A stretch of 41,188 nucleotides of DNA from Nitrospirota bacterium (GCA_016215155.1 JACRLQ010000060.1:1-41188), one strand, 5' to 3'; counted from the stretch's first letter, positions 24,683-34,090 are shown. Notes: generated by a model not told the origin, from the letters alone. Made by a program: numbers and translations.

Positions 24683-26026
24683 TCAGGTCATTTTCAGGCC
24701 ATATTCTTTTATTTTTCTCTTGAAAGTAGTAAGAGGTATGCCGAGGACCGATGCTGTTTTGGTGATATTTCCGGAGAATCTCTGAAGGGCAAATCTGATG
24801 TGCTCCTTTTCTACTTCCTCCATAGTCAAAATATCTTCGCCGCGCTCCCCGGCAGGGCATGCCCCGGCGTCAGCCGTTCTTTCCGGCAAGAACTCCGAAG
24901 GCCGGAGTTCGGGTCCTTTTTGAAAGATGGCGGCCCGTTCCAGAACGTTTCTGACTTCGCGCACATTGCCCGGCCAGTCGTAAGCCATGAGTCTCTTCAT
25001 CTCCTGCTCCGGCATTTTTCCATCGCGGCCGTTCAATATTTTTTTCAGGAGATGCTCGCATAACTCAGGGATGTCGGCCCGTCTCTCTCTCAAAGGAGGG
25101 AGCTGGATCCTTATCACGCTCAAGCGGTAATAGAGGTCTTTCCTGAGGCCCTTCCCGAGCGCGCTCTCAGGGTCGGTCCCGGTTGCCGCCATAATGCGCA
25201 CATTTACAGCTCTGGCCGATTCTCCTCCGAGCCGCCTTATTTGCTTGTCTTCGATTGCCGTGAGGAGCTTGGCCTGAAGATGAAGCGGCATCTCGCCTAT
25301 CTCATCGAGGAAAAGGGTCCCTTCGGCAGCCAACTCGAAGAGCCCCTTTTTCGGGGTTACCGCCCCCGTAAACGCGCCTTTTTCATAACCAAAAAGCTCC
25401 GACTCGACTATATTTTCGGGAAGGGCCGCGCAGTTGATGCTGACGAAAGGGGCGCTGCGCATGGGGCTTTTATAATGGATGGCCTTTGCGACAAGTGTCT
25501 TGCCCGTGCCTGTCTCGCCCGTGATCAGGACCGGAGAATCCGTCGAGGCGGCCCGCTCGACAAGCTCCACGACTCCGGCCAGGCCCGCGCTGCCGATAAG
25601 GACAACCTCCTCTGATTCCCTTTCGCTTATCATTTTGTACCGGTCTTCGGTCTTTTTCATCTTAAGCGCCTTTTCGATAGTGGGCAGCAGAAGTTTCAGA
25701 TAGTTCCGGTCAGGATCTTTGATAAGATAATCAAACGCCCCTGCCTTCATGGCCTTTACGGCCACCTCCTCGCTCCCTCCGCCGGTCGTCATGATGACGG
25801 GGGCGTCCAGGTCGAGATCGAGAATATCGAACCCGGTCCCATCGCCAAGAAGATAATCGGTCACGATCACGTCAAAGGCCTTCTTTTCGATTATCTGCCT
25901 GGCATCAGAAACAGAGTCGGCGAGAGTGTATTCATAAGGCGTATCTTCATCCCAGAAGATGCGCTTGAAGGCAACCTGGTCTGAGATGTCGTCTTCTATC
26001 AGTAAAAGCTGTTTTTTGTTCGCCAA
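24683..26026 (-). CDS. sigma54-dependent response regulator (NtrC type)
   Basis: 447 residues from a TTG start at 26026, chosen because AAAGGAG lies 7 bases upstream; an ATG reading from 26158 would overlap the kinase gene by 119 bases. Domain order: receiver (1-120, acidic pair in LLIEDDISD and phosphoacceptor Asp in VIVTDYLLGDG), sigma54 AAA+ domain (about 150-380) with Walker A GETGTGKT, the sigma54-contact loop GAFTGA, Walker B GTLFLDEIGE and the R-finger region YRLSVIRIQLPPLRERRADI, then a Fis-type helix-turn-helix (FSGNITKTASVLGIPLTTFK) at the C-terminus. It should activate sigma54 promoters when phosphorylated by one of the two kinases encoded just upstream; the gap to the neighbouring kinase gene is 13 bases. 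No -24/-12 promoter was recognised nearby. Confidence 0.93.
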   Translation of the reverse strand: MANKKQLLLIEDDISDQVAFKRIFWDEDTPYEYTLADSVSDARQIIEKKAFDVIVTDYLLGDGTGFDILDLDLDAPVIMTTGGGSEEVAVKAMKAGAFDYLIKDPDRNYLKLLLPTIEKALKMKKTEDRYKMISERESEEVVLIGSAGLAGVVELVERAASTDSPVLITGETGTGKTLVAKAIHYKSPMRSAPFVSINCAALPENIVESELFGYEKGAFTGAVTPKKGLFELAAEGTLFLDEIGEMPLHLQAKLLTAIEDKQIRRLGGESARAVNVRIMAATGTDPESALGKGLRKDLYYRLSVIRIQLPPLRERRADIPELCEHLLKKILNGRDGKMPEQEMKRLMAYDWPGNVREVRNVLERAAIFQKGPELRPSEFLPERTADAGACPAGERGEDILTMEEVEKEHIRFALQRFSGNITKTASVLGIPLTTFKRKIKEYGLKMT

Positions 26027-26039
26027 GCGAAAACTCCTT

Positions 26040-27680
26040 TCAGGGTACTGCTTCCCCGGCCGCGGGAAGCGAGAAAAAGAACCGTGAACCTTTTCCCTCC
26101 TCCGACTCGACCCAGATTCTGCCGCCGTGCAGCTCGACGATCTTTTTGCAGGTTGCAAGCCCCACGCCGCTGCCGGGCGTCCGTTTCACTCCGGGAATCC
26201 TTTTGAATATCTGGAAGACGGCTTCCCTGTGTTCCTCGGGTATGCCGACGCCGTTGTCTCTTACGCAAAAGACCTGTTGATCGCCTCTCAGTTCTACTGA
26301 TATATGAATTTCCGGCAGCCTGTCCGAGCGGTACTTTATCGCATTGCCGATGAGGTTCTGAAAGAGTTGAGACAAAAGAATAGGGTCCACGTAAAGCCGC
26401 GGGAGTGGATCATGGGTGACGACGGCCCCTGTTTTTTCGACGAGAGACGCAAGGTTCCTCAGAGCAAGCTCAAAGACTTTGTCCAGGTCTGCATGTTCGA
26501 AGGACGGCTGCTTGCCGACCCTTGAATACGCGAGCAGGTTCCGCACCATCTTCTGCATGTTTTCAGCGCTGTTCGTAGCGTTGGAGAGGACCTGGAGTGT
26601 CTCTTCGTCCGTCTTTCCCTTCAGCCGCTTAAGGCCGAGTTTAATGGCGCTCGCAAGCGAGACAAGGGGCTCCTGAAGGTCATGGGAGGCCATGGATGCG
26701 AATTGTTCGAGTTCCCTGTTGCTTGACTTGAGCTCGCCTGATTTTTTCTCCAGTTCCGCCGACTTCTTTCTCAGATCGGTTTCGGCGGACCTGCATTCTT
26801 CATAGAGCTGGGCGTTTTCGAGGGCCAGGGAGAGAGAGGCCGCTATTTTGCGCACCGAATCGATCTCGAGGTCGTCGAAAGTCCGGGGCGAAAAATTAAA
26901 GAAGGCCAGGGCGCCGGCGACGGAACCTTCCACAAAAAGAGGAAGGAACATGGCGGCGTGGATCCCGTACCTCTTCGCCACTTCCGGGTTGACGCAGCCA
27001 TCCGTCTGGGCGTCCGCCGAGATGACCGGCCTGCCCGTCTCCTTCAGGGCGGCAAGGGCCTTGAATTCTTCCTCCGGCATAACATAGCCCTTTGACGTAT
27101 CAGGGAGACCATAATAGTTCCTTACGGCAAAGCCGCCTTCGACATAGCTGCCGATCAGCCCCGCCTCGGCGGCGATGGATTTTGCGGCCTCGCCGATAAC
27201 ACGGTTCATGATCTCGTCGAAGTCGAGCGTCGAGGAAATGACATCGTTGATCCTGTTGCGGGCCTCGCTCAGCGCCTCGGCTTTTTGCAGACGCAGCTGG
27301 CCATGCTTGCGGCCGACTGCGTAGCGAAGGACCCGGCGAAGCGCGTCGATTGTGAAATGGCCCTTTACGAGGTACTCCTGCGCCCCCAGTTCTACCGCGC
27401 GTTCCCCGATGTTTTCGTCATCGAGGCCCGTCAATACGATAAGGGCGGAGTGCGAGGCCCTTTCCTGGATCTTGCTGAGGGTGTCCAGTCCCATGCTGTC
27501 GGGGAGGTTCAGGTCGAGGAGCACGGCGTCGAAAGAATCGGCATCGACAAAAGAAAGGGCCGATGACAGCCTGTCGGCGCTGGACAGCTCCGTCCGGGCG
27601 TCGACGGACTTCAGCATAATTTTAATGAGCTCCGCATCCGAAGGGTCGTCTTCAACAATGAGTATCCGCGATATTTTCAC
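26040..27680 (-). CDS. histidine kinase with N-terminal receiver and GAF domains
   Basis: 546 residues, cytoplasmic. A receiver domain (1-125; acidic pair in LIVEDDPSDAE, phosphoacceptor Asp in VLLDLNLPDS, Lys in YLVKGHF) is followed by a GAF sensor domain (about 155-295), a coiled coil rich in KKSAELEKKSGELK repeats, the phospho-accepting helix with His in ASHDLQEPL, and a HATPase domain with N box NLIGNAIKY, G1 box DNGVGI and G2 box GSGVGLATCKKI. It probably takes phosphate from or to the partner kinase and signals to the sigma54 regulator downstream. Its ATG overlaps the end of the upstream kinase gene by 4 bases, so the genes are coupled. The kinase core is clearly related to that of the upstream kinase (shared HGGRIWVES and SLPA), suggesting tandem duplication. 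Confidence 0.93.
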   Translation of the reverse strand: MKISRILIVEDDPSDAELIKIMLKSVDARTELSSADRLSSALSFVDADSFDAVLLDLNLPDSMGLDTLSKIQERASHSALIVLTGLDDENIGERAVELGAQEYLVKGHFTIDALRRVLRYAVGRKHGQLRLQKAEALSEARNRINDVISSTLDFDEIMNRVIGEAAKSIAAEAGLIGSYVEGGFAVRNYYGLPDTSKGYVMPEEEFKALAALKETGRPVISADAQTDGCVNPEVAKRYGIHAAMFLPLFVEGSVAGALAFFNFSPRTFDDLEIDSVRKIAASLSLALENAQLYEECRSAETDLRKKSAELEKKSGELKSSNRELEQFASMASHDLQEPLVSLASAIKLGLKRLKGKTDEETLQVLSNATNSAENMQKMVRNLLAYSRVGKQPSFEHADLDKVFELALRNLASLVEKTGAVVTHDPLPRLYVDPILLSQLFQNLIGNAIKYRSDRLPEIHISVELRGDQQVFCVRDNGVGIPEEHREAVFQIFKRIPGVKRTPGSGVGLATCKKIVELHGGRIWVESEEGKGSRFFFSLPAAGEAVP

Positions 27681-29512
27681 CTCTGTTCAGTCTCCCCTCC
27701 CGCCGGCAGCGAGAAATAAAAGGTTGTGCCCTTTTCCGGCCCTGATTCCACCCATATCCTTCCCCCGTGGCGCTCTACGATTTTTTTGCAGATAGCCAGC
27801 CCGACCCCGGTCCCCTGAAATTCTTCTTGAGTATGAAGGCGCTGAAACAGCATGAATATTCTGTCGAACTGTGCCGGGTCTATGCCTATGCCTATGCCGT
27901 TGTCCCTCACAGAAAAAACCCACTCCCCTGCCTGTTTCACGGCGGATACATGCACCTGAGGCCGTCCGGCGTTAAACTTCAGCGCATTGCCGATGAGGTT
28001 CTGGAGCAATGAAACCAGTTGTGATTGGTCGGCCTTGACCACGGGAAGAGGACCGTGAGTTACGACAGCCCCGTTTTCTTCAATCGCCGCGTGAAGGTTT
28101 GCGATCGCCTGGTTCAGGACGGCTTCGCAATTGAGGACGGTAAGTTCTCCGGCGCGTGTGCCGATCCTTGAATATGCCAGGATGTCCTCTATCATGCGCT
28201 GCATCCGTTTTGCGCCCGCGACGATGAAATCGAGGTGCTTATCGGCGTCGGCGTCGAGCTTGCCCCTGTAATTTTCCGTCAGGAGTTGGGCGAAGCCTGA
28301 CATGGAGCGCAGCGGCGCCTGCAGGTCGTGCGACACGGCATAGGCAAATTGTTCGAGGTCCTTATTGGAACGGGCAAGGTCCGCCATCGTCTTTATCAGG
28401 CGTTCCTCTGCTTGCTTGCGGGCCGTGATATCCTGACAGACGACAAGGACGTTTAAGGCCCCGTTGAGATCGCACACGGACTGAGCTGTTTCCTCCACCC
28501 ACAGCGTGGTCCCGTCTTTGCGGACCTTGCGAAATTTGTTCCTGTAGATTCGACCGGGGTTCTCCAGGCATGTCCCTAACTGTTCCGTCAGGGCGGTCCG
28601 GTCTTCTTCATGGACAACCTCTGAGACCTGCTTGCCCTCAAGTTCGGCCGTCTCGTAGCCCAGTTGAGTCGCGGCGAAGGGATTGACCGACAGTATGGTC
28701 CCCCTGGTGTCGAGGGTGAAGATCATGGTTGGATTGTCACAATACAAGGCCTTGTATCTGGCTTCGCTGACGCGCAGCGCCTCTTCGGCCCGCCTGGCCT
28801 CCGTGATGTCTCTGAAGACGATCACCGCGCCGGAGATTTTGCCTTCCTCCCAAATGGGCGCAACCGTGTAGTTGACCGGAAAGGGGCTGCCGTCTTTTCT
28901 CCAGAAGACTTCGTCGGTGATGTGTTTGACGACCCCGTCGCGCAACGTGGCGTAAATCCGGCATTGCTCCTGAGGGTAAGGCGTGCCGTCCGCCCTTGTG
29001 TGGTGCCAGATGGAATGACTGTGTCTGCCGATAAGCTCGCTGACTTCGTAACCGAGCATCTGCACGGCCGCCCGGTTCACCATCGTGTGATCTCCTTTTA
29101 TATCGATCCCGTAGATCCCTTCCCCCGCCGATTCGAGAAGAGACGAGAGTATGGTCTTACCCTTCGAAACTTCCTGAAGGGCCAGTTTAGTCCCGGAAAT
29201 TATATAGGCGAATACGCCGAAGACGACAATATGGGCCTCGGTGCTCCAGATCTCATCATTTGCATGTTCGAACATCTCGGCGACCCCGAGTACGCCGGCG
29301 CTGATGACCGCCATAATAATGCCGGATTTCCTGCCGATAAACCAGCTCGCCATGGAAACCGGTAAAAGGTAAAAGGCCTCGAACCCCAGGTACTTCCCCA
29401 TCCTGTAGTCGGAGTATCCGATAAGACAGTTCAGTATTATGCCCGCAGCGAAAAGAAGCCCTTTGGGCCGGGTTTCGAGCTTTGAAATATAATCCTTTAT
29501 TTTCACCTCCAC
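27677..29512 (-). CDS. membrane PAS-PAS histidine kinase
   Basis: 611 residues from a GTG at 29512; a second GTG two codons later is possible. Four hydrophobic helices (about 19-37, 45-60, 64-80 and 91-108) form an N-terminal membrane sensor, followed by two PAS domains (about 125-245 with HTMVNRAAVQMLGYE, and 250-365 with ILSVNPFAATQLGYE), a coiled coil, the phospho-accepting His in YAVSHDLQAPLRSM, and the ATPase domain (N box NLIGNALKF, G2 box GTGVGLAICKKI). The G1 box reads DNGIGIGID, two residues longer than normal, caused by three tandem copies of a hexanucleotide at 27881-27898. It is first in the intact operon; the promoter lies at 29755-29783. The dimerisation region resembles phytochrome-type kinases. 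The signal sensed is unknown. Confidence 0.92.
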   Translation of the reverse strand: MEVKIKDYISKLETRPKGLLFAAGIILNCLIGYSDYRMGKYLGFEAFYLLPVSMASWFIGRKSGIIMAVISAGVLGVAEMFEHANDEIWSTEAHIVVFGVFAYIISGTKLALQEVSKGKTILSSLLESAGEGIYGIDIKGDHTMVNRAAVQMLGYEVSELIGRHSHSIWHHTRADGTPYPQEQCRIYATLRDGVVKHITDEVFWRKDGSPFPVNYTVAPIWEEGKISGAVIVFRDITEARRAEEALRVSEARYKALYCDNPTMIFTLDTRGTILSVNPFAATQLGYETAELEGKQVSEVVHEEDRTALTEQLGTCLENPGRIYRNKFRKVRKDGTTLWVEETAQSVCDLNGALNVLVVCQDITARKQAEERLIKTMADLARSNKDLEQFAYAVSHDLQAPLRSMSGFAQLLTENYRGKLDADADKHLDFIVAGAKRMQRMIEDILAYSRIGTRAGELTVLNCEAVLNQAIANLHAAIEENGAVVTHGPLPVVKADQSQLVSLLQNLIGNALKFNAGRPQVHVSAVKQAGEWVFSVRDNGIGIGIDPAQFDRIFMLFQRLHTQEEFQGTGVGLAICKKIVERHGGRIWVESGPEKGTTFYFSLPAGGETEQR

Positions 29513-29741
29513 TGCCCCCTTTGCGGCAACCTTACTATGGTCGCCCAGTAAGCCGCTGCTGCCTTCAGCACATGTCTGAATTCATGGAAGTCGATCGGTT
29601 TTGTCATATAACATTTCGCGCCTGCCCGATAGGACCTCAGTACTTCTTCGAGTTGAAGCCCGTAAAGACCGCTACGGGATGGCCTTCAGTTCCGGGTCTG
29701 CTTCGATCTCTTCTGGGGCTTCCCTGCCATACTCCAGGCTT
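29503..29741 (-). pseudogene. truncated and frameshifted response-regulator receiver gene
   Basis: On the minus strand the remains of a receiver domain can be read in three frames. First GREAPEEIEADPELKAIP runs into a TAG; after restoring one lost base, AVFTGFNS continues; after a second lost base, VLRSYRAGAKCYMTKPIDFH leads to EFRHVLKAAAAYWATIVRLP. This is the second half of a Rcp1-type receiver (conserved Lys in the TKPIDF motif). Both lesions look like single-G deletions, next to CCG(G)TAG and TCG(G)AAG. The N-terminal half with the acidic pair and the phosphoacceptor Asp is absent. The last frame ends at TGA 29505-29503, overlapping the kinase start, the arrangement expected for a formerly intact receiver-kinase pair. 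Confidence 0.75.
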
Positions 29742-29754
29742 TGCCTATGCTTAT

Positions 29755-29783
29755 GCTATAGCACTAACCGCTTTGTGTGTCAA
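29755..29783 (-). promoter_or_regulatory. promoter of the kinase operon
   Basis: On the minus strand perfect TTGACA (29783-29778), 17-base spacer, TATAGC (29760-29755). Transcription would begin near 29747 and run through the receiver remnant into the kinase genes. Confidence 0.65.
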
Positions 29784-29855
29784 GACCGTGAGCTTGTCGT
29801 CTGAGAAAAACCATGATCATGGAAATGCGGGGACCGCCTATCGAGGCGCGTTATT

Positions 29856-30090
29856 TCAATATTGTCCCCTGCCCCAATCCTTACGGAACTCTTCATCAAG
29901 ACACGAGCCAGCGATGTGGTATGCCTTATTACCGAACACGCGTCGCATACAGTGCTCGAACTCTGTCCCATATTCCCAACTTGTTCTTGATTCCTTCCCC
30001 GGAGCAGCGGCGACCTTTTTACCTTTCAGTTTTTGCCATGTGACATTATAGGCGAAAGTCGAGGCTTCGCGGAAGAGTTTCTTCCCGGTG
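29856..30090 (-). other. possible gene remnant, unknown
   Basis: An open stretch without a start codon or ribosome site. It reads KKLFREASTFAYNVTWQKLK, then a basic linker, then FEHCMRRVFGNKAYHIAGSC and LDEEFRKDWGRGQY before TGA at 29858-29856. The composition is protein-like, but no family is recognised. It may be the decayed upstream neighbour of the receiver pseudogene. Another frame (29780-29971) also stays open, so coding status is unproven. Confidence 0.25.
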
Positions 30091-30160
30091 GGTGGGAGGG
30101 GCGGAAAGCAGCGCGCTCCAGCGGGGCGGACGTGGAAGGAACCGGACAGGAGAAATCGCA

Positions 30161-30189
30161 GCAGGGGCGCACTGCAAGCACGCCCCTGC
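30161..30189. terminator. hairpin downstream of the metalloprotease gene
   Basis: GCAGGGGCG (30161-30169) pairs perfectly with CGCCCCTGC (30181-30189) around an 11-base loop. It lies 62 bases after the metalloprotease stop on the minus strand. There is no proper T-tract. Confidence 0.5.
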
Positions 30190-30251
30190 GTCTTACCGTA
30201 ATGAAGGCCTTATCCCTCGGGAATTAGATCTGTGCATTCATCGTCGCCTTT

Positions 30252-32462
30252 TCAGCGGCCCTTATCATCCGCAGTCATCGAAACAGACGCAAAATTAACG
30301 CTCTGCTCGGTCTTGCCGTCACCGCCTGAGACGACCATGGTGCAGCGGTGCTTGCCCGCCTTCGGCGCAACGACATACACGTCAAGGCCTTCGGCAACCT
30401 CCTTGCCGTCTATGAGCCAGCGGCACTGAGCCGATTTGAGCGGCCTTCCATTGCCGCCGTTTGCAACGCCGAGGAGCCTGAGCGTCCTGCCCGCAATCAG
30501 CTTTTGTCCCTCCTGCGGATGCTGTATGGCTATCGTGGTCCTGCGGGGAGGAACCGTCACCGTAAGCCTCTTCGACTCGGCGGTAGAGAAACCGTCATGC
30601 AGAAGCAACTGAACGACTACCTTGCCCTGAGGGAGCGCAGACATGTCCAGTCGCAGCTTCTTGCCCCGCAGATTCACTCCGAGTGGATGCCAGGTTAACC
30701 CCCGGTCTTCGGACCAAAGCAGCCAGTAGTTTGTGGTTTCGGGGCTTGCAGATTCCGTTTCGCATTCGACCAGAAGCTCGCTCTTCTCCCCGATCGCAAC
30801 ATCGAAGCGACGGATCTTCGGCTGTTCCTTAGGCGCCTGTCTGGACCACAGCCGCTCCCTGTTGCGCGAGATCTGAAGCGCCGCGCCCGGCGCTGTATCC
30901 GGGAGAAAGGCCTGAAACGCGTACGAATCGGCCTCTTCATCGCAGCCCTTTCCGCAATCGGATCGCATCGCCCGCTCCGGCAGGCGGAAGACGACGCCAC
31001 GGGAGATGCGCTCGCCCTTGCTGCCGAGGAGTTCGGCCGAGAGCTCCGTGCGTATGCCGCCGGCCACATTCCTTACGGCCTTCACCCTTGCAACATGCAG
31101 CACCTGCACGTCGTCATACTCGCGCACTATGCCGATAACGGAGATAAGCTGTTCAGGTCTCACAAAATAATCCCTCCATGGTCCGGGCTCCGGCGGCTCT
31201 GGGAGCCTGCGACGGATAATGTGGCGCGGATCGATCCGCCTCCATTCGTCCCACCTGATATGGTCTTCCCCGACTATGTCGGGATGGAGCAGTTCATGGT
31301 CGATAAGCCGTCCGTAGTTGTAGAGCGATATCCAGCCGGGACCGCAATACGACATGTAGTCCTTGTAGGTGACCGGCGAGTAGATCGTGCCGTCGTTGAT
31401 GTTCAGGCCGTACTCTCCTATCGACGCGGAAGGGGTGCCGGCCGGATCGTAGGGCTCGTATGCCGGATAGGTGGGATCGCCGCCCACACCGCACGGAGAA
31501 TGAGGAAAGCCCATAACGTGGCCGATCTCATGCGCCATCACAACCTGGTCGCCATTGCTCCCGGAACTCACCCCTCCCGATGCGCATCCGATAACAGGCC
31601 CCATCGGGATGCCTGACGCCATAATCCCATAATAGACGTCACCGGGCTGATTGCCGTCAGCGACCCGGGCCTGCTGCACTGCGGCATTCAGGGCCACCCA
31701 GTTGGGCGAGCAACAGCCGTTGCATGAAGGGGCATCCGTAAGCGGACTGTCCCACGTCACGGTTCCGGCTATTCTATAGGTAGCCTCCGATATCGGATAG
31801 GTCGTCAGCATCCAGGCTGCGGTCGCCTCAAGATCGGCCAGTCCTGGCGCAGGCAGGTTGAGGTCTGCGGTGTCCGCAGCGTTACGGCCCTGGTAAGCCA
31901 CGGCGATTCCTGCGATATTGATCGTCTGATGCAGGGTCGCATCGAGCATGACGCTCATTTCATCGGTATGCGCGGCCGAGGCATCCTGAATGCTTATATC
32001 CAGCCGCAGATGACCCCTCATCATGTCTGCCGGTATGATGAAATTGAGAGTGGCCCCGATATCTGACCGCTCGGCGGCATAATCGGGATGGCGCCATGCG
32101 GTCACGACACCGGGGGGCTCGGCGGTAAGGTCGGCCTCATATTCCCAGATAAAGCCCAGTTTTCGGCGGTTGAGTTTTATTGCGCCCGAGACGTTGTCAA
32201 TCTGGGTCACAAATGAGGTCCGCACGTATACGCGCACCCAGGTCGGCTTGTTCGCCACCAGCCTCATCGAGTTATCCGGCCCCCGGTCGGCCGCATCGGT
32301 GAGATGCCTGTGGGCGTCGTAATACTGTATCGCCTGCGTCATCTCGACCCCGACTATGCGCAGGGCAAGCTTCCCGAACTTGTCCTCGATACCCTCCAAA
32401 ACCGCGTCTTTGAGCTCATCCTGCAGCTCATCCTTGAAAGAATCATACTTACCCAACCCCAT
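30252..32462 (-). CDS. metzincin-type zinc metalloprotease with Ig-like C-terminus
   Basis: 736 residues from ATG 32462, chosen for AAAGGAGG 9 bases upstream; the longer reading (ATG 32513) includes the ribosome site. The zinc motif HEIGHVMGFPH (HExxHxxGxxH, about 311-321) and a Met-turn, YMSYCG (about 368), mark a metzincin. The N-terminal part opens with a charged helix (SFKDELQDELKDAVLEGIED) and contains a beta-rich domain (about 45-200). A Cys-rich segment (CNGCC) lies before the active site. The C-terminus has Ig/PKD-like beta modules (TVPPRRTTIAIQHPQEGQKL, then CRWLIDGKEV). No Sec or Tat signal is visible, although such proteases usually act outside the cell; a type I or other non-classical route, or a cytoplasmic role, would be needed. 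It stands alone, 95 bases after yifB. Confidence 0.85.
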   Translation of the reverse strand: MGLGKYDSFKDELQDELKDAVLEGIEDKFGKLALRIVGVEMTQAIQYYDAHRHLTDAADRGPDNSMRLVANKPTWVRVYVRTSFVTQIDNVSGAIKLNRRKLGFIWEYEADLTAEPPGVVTAWRHPDYAAERSDIGATLNFIIPADMMRGHLRLDISIQDASAAHTDEMSVMLDATLHQTINIAGIAVAYQGRNAADTADLNLPAPGLADLEATAAWMLTTYPISEATYRIAGTVTWDSPLTDAPSCNGCCSPNWVALNAAVQQARVADGNQPGDVYYGIMASGIPMGPVIGCASGGVSSGSNGDQVVMAHEIGHVMGFPHSPCGVGGDPTYPAYEPYDPAGTPSASIGEYGLNINDGTIYSPVTYKDYMSYCGPGWISLYNYGRLIDHELLHPDIVGEDHIRWDEWRRIDPRHIIRRRLPEPPEPGPWRDYFVRPEQLISVIGIVREYDDVQVLHVARVKAVRNVAGGIRTELSAELLGSKGERISRGVVFRLPERAMRSDCGKGCDEEADSYAFQAFLPDTAPGAALQISRNRERLWSRQAPKEQPKIRRFDVAIGEKSELLVECETESASPETTNYWLLWSEDRGLTWHPLGVNLRGKKLRLDMSALPQGKVVVQLLLHDGFSTAESKRLTVTVPPRRTTIAIQHPQEGQKLIAGRTLRLLGVANGGNGRPLKSAQCRWLIDGKEVAEGLDVYVVAPKAGKHRCTMVVSGGDGKTEQSVNFASVSMTADDKGR

Positions 32463-32557
32463 AACCTTGTTTCCTCCTTTGATACGTCTATGATACGTGG
32501 GCGAAACGCCCATCCTGAATTTCTACATATTCAAAATCTCCGGAACACGCCGCGCCG

Positions 32558-34090
32558 CTAATACACCCCCCTGTCTAACGTCCTGTACTGTATGGCCTCC
32601 GAGATATGATGAGAGCCTATGCCCTCCGAGGCGTCCAGGTCTGCAATCGTTCTGGAAAGCTTAAGTATCCTCGCGTACGCCCTTGCGGAGAGTCCGAGCT
32701 TGTTCATGGCGGTCTCTAAAAGACCCTGGGCGTCTTCTTTAAGCCTGCAATATTTCTTTATATGCCGTGTCTTCATCTGTCCGTTACAGTAAATTCTGTC
32801 TCCTCTAAGCCGTGCAAGCTGTCTGTCTCTTGCATTTACGACCCTCGTCCTGATGTCTGAGGATTTTTCACCGGAATATTCAGAGGAAAGTTCTTTGTAC
32901 GGCACAGCCGGGACTTCAAGGTGGATGTCTATCCTGTCGAGCAGCGGCCCTGAGACCTTTCTTCGATAACGCTGGATATGCCCGGGCGCGCATGAGCACT
33001 GATGCCGTGGATCGGACAGGTATCCGCAGGGGCAGGGGTTCATCGCGCTTATAAGCATAAACGAGGCCGGGTAGGTCACTGAAGCGACGGCCCTCGAAAC
33101 GGTCACGTCGCCGTTTTCTATCGGCTGTCTCAGGACCTCCAGGACATTTCTTTTGAACTCCGGGAGCTCGTCCAGAAACAGGAGGCCGTTATGGGCGAGG
33201 CTCACCTCTCCGGGCCTCGGCACCTGCCCCCCGCCGATCAGGGCCACATCGGAGATTGTATGGTGAGGAGACCGAAACGGCCTCGTTGCAAGCAGGGCCT
33301 GGTCGTTTTTGAGGATACCCGCGACGCTGTGAATCCTGGTCGTCTCCAGCGCCTCGTCGAAGGTCATCGGGGGAAGAATTGTGAGCAGTCTTTTTGAAAG
33401 CATTGTCTTTCCTGATCCTGGAGGGCCGACCATGAGTATGTTGTGTCCGCCTGCAGCCGCTACTTCGAGCGCGCGCTTTGCGTGTTCCTGACCTTTTACC
33501 TCGCTGAAGTCATCTTCATAGACCGAGTGGGTTTCGAGCGCCTTTTCGAGGTCAAAACAAAGGGGGGAGATCTCCCTTTCGCCCCTTATGAAGTCGATGA
33601 CCTCCGGCAGGGACTTTATCCCATAGACGTTTACCCCGTTTACTACGGCCGCCTCAGGCGCGTTTTCCGCCGGAAGAATAATGCCCCTAAGCCCAGCCTC
33701 CCTGGCCATTAGCGCCATCGACAGGGCGCCCCTGACAGGCTTAATCCTTCCGTCGAGGGAGAGCTCCCCGGTAAACACATACCCTTTAATAAGGTCCTCC
33801 CCAATCAGGCCCTCTGAAGAGACGATCCCGATCGCGATAGGCAGGTCAAAGGCGGAACCTTCTTTTTTCAGATCAGCCGGCGCAAGATTTACCGTTATCT
33901 GCTTTAAGGGGAAGTTGAACCCGATATTCTTGAGCGCGGCCCTGACCCTGTCCCTGCTTTCCTTGACCGCGGCGTCGGGCAGGCCGACCATCGAAAAATG
34001 CGGAAGGCCGCGTGATGAGATGTCCACCTCCACCTCGACCATAAATGCCTCGATACCGATTACGCTGGCGCTTAGAACCTTTGAAAGCAT
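32558..34090 (-). CDS. comM: YifB/ComM family Mg-chelatase-like AAA+ ATPase
   Basis: 510 residues, the normal size. ComM is a hexameric helicase that promotes branch migration during natural transformation and recombination; the YifB name is used where transformation is not shown. Domain order: N-terminal ChlI/Lon-type domain (about 20-150; [20 protein letters not shown]), then the AAA+ domain with Walker [31 protein letters not shown], Walker [11 protein letters not shown], and the conserved CPCGY...[15 protein letters not shown] zinc-like Cys cluster, then the C-terminal helical domain with [19 protein letters not shown]. All key residues are present. It starts at ATG 34090; AAGGGGGA precedes it. 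The gene is monocistronic here, upstream of the metalloprotease. Its presence hints at competence-linked DNA processing, but no pil/com genes lie in the window. Confidence 0.95.
   Translation of the reverse strand: MLSKVLSASVIGIEAFMVEVEVDISSRGLPHFSMVGLPDAAVKESRDRVRAALKNIGFNFPLKQITVNLAPADLKKEGSAFDLPIAIGIVSSEGLIGEDLIKGYVFTGELSLDGRIKPVRGALSMALMAREAGLRGIILPAENAPEAAVVNGVNVYGIKSLPEVIDFIRGEREISPLCFDLEKALETHSVYEDDFSEVKGQEHAKRALEVAAAGGHNILMVGPPGSGKTMLSKRLLTILPPMTFDEALETTRIHSVAGILKNDQALLATRPFRSPHHTISDVALIGGGQVPRPGEVSLAHNGLLFLDELPEFKRNVLEVLRQPIENGDVTVSRAVASVTYPASFMLISAMNPCPCGYLSDPRHQCSCAPGHIQRYRRKVSGPLLDRIDIHLEVPAVPYKELSSEYSGEKSSDIRTRVVNARDRQLARLRGDRIYCNGQMKTRHIKKYCRLKEDAQGLLETAMNKLGLSARAYARILKLSRTIADLDASEGIGSHHISEAIQYRTLDRGVY

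Noticed and set aside
28664-29365. 233-residue plus-strand ORF opposite the membrane kinase
   Set aside because: Antisense of a PAS/kinase gene; no domain or ribosome site.
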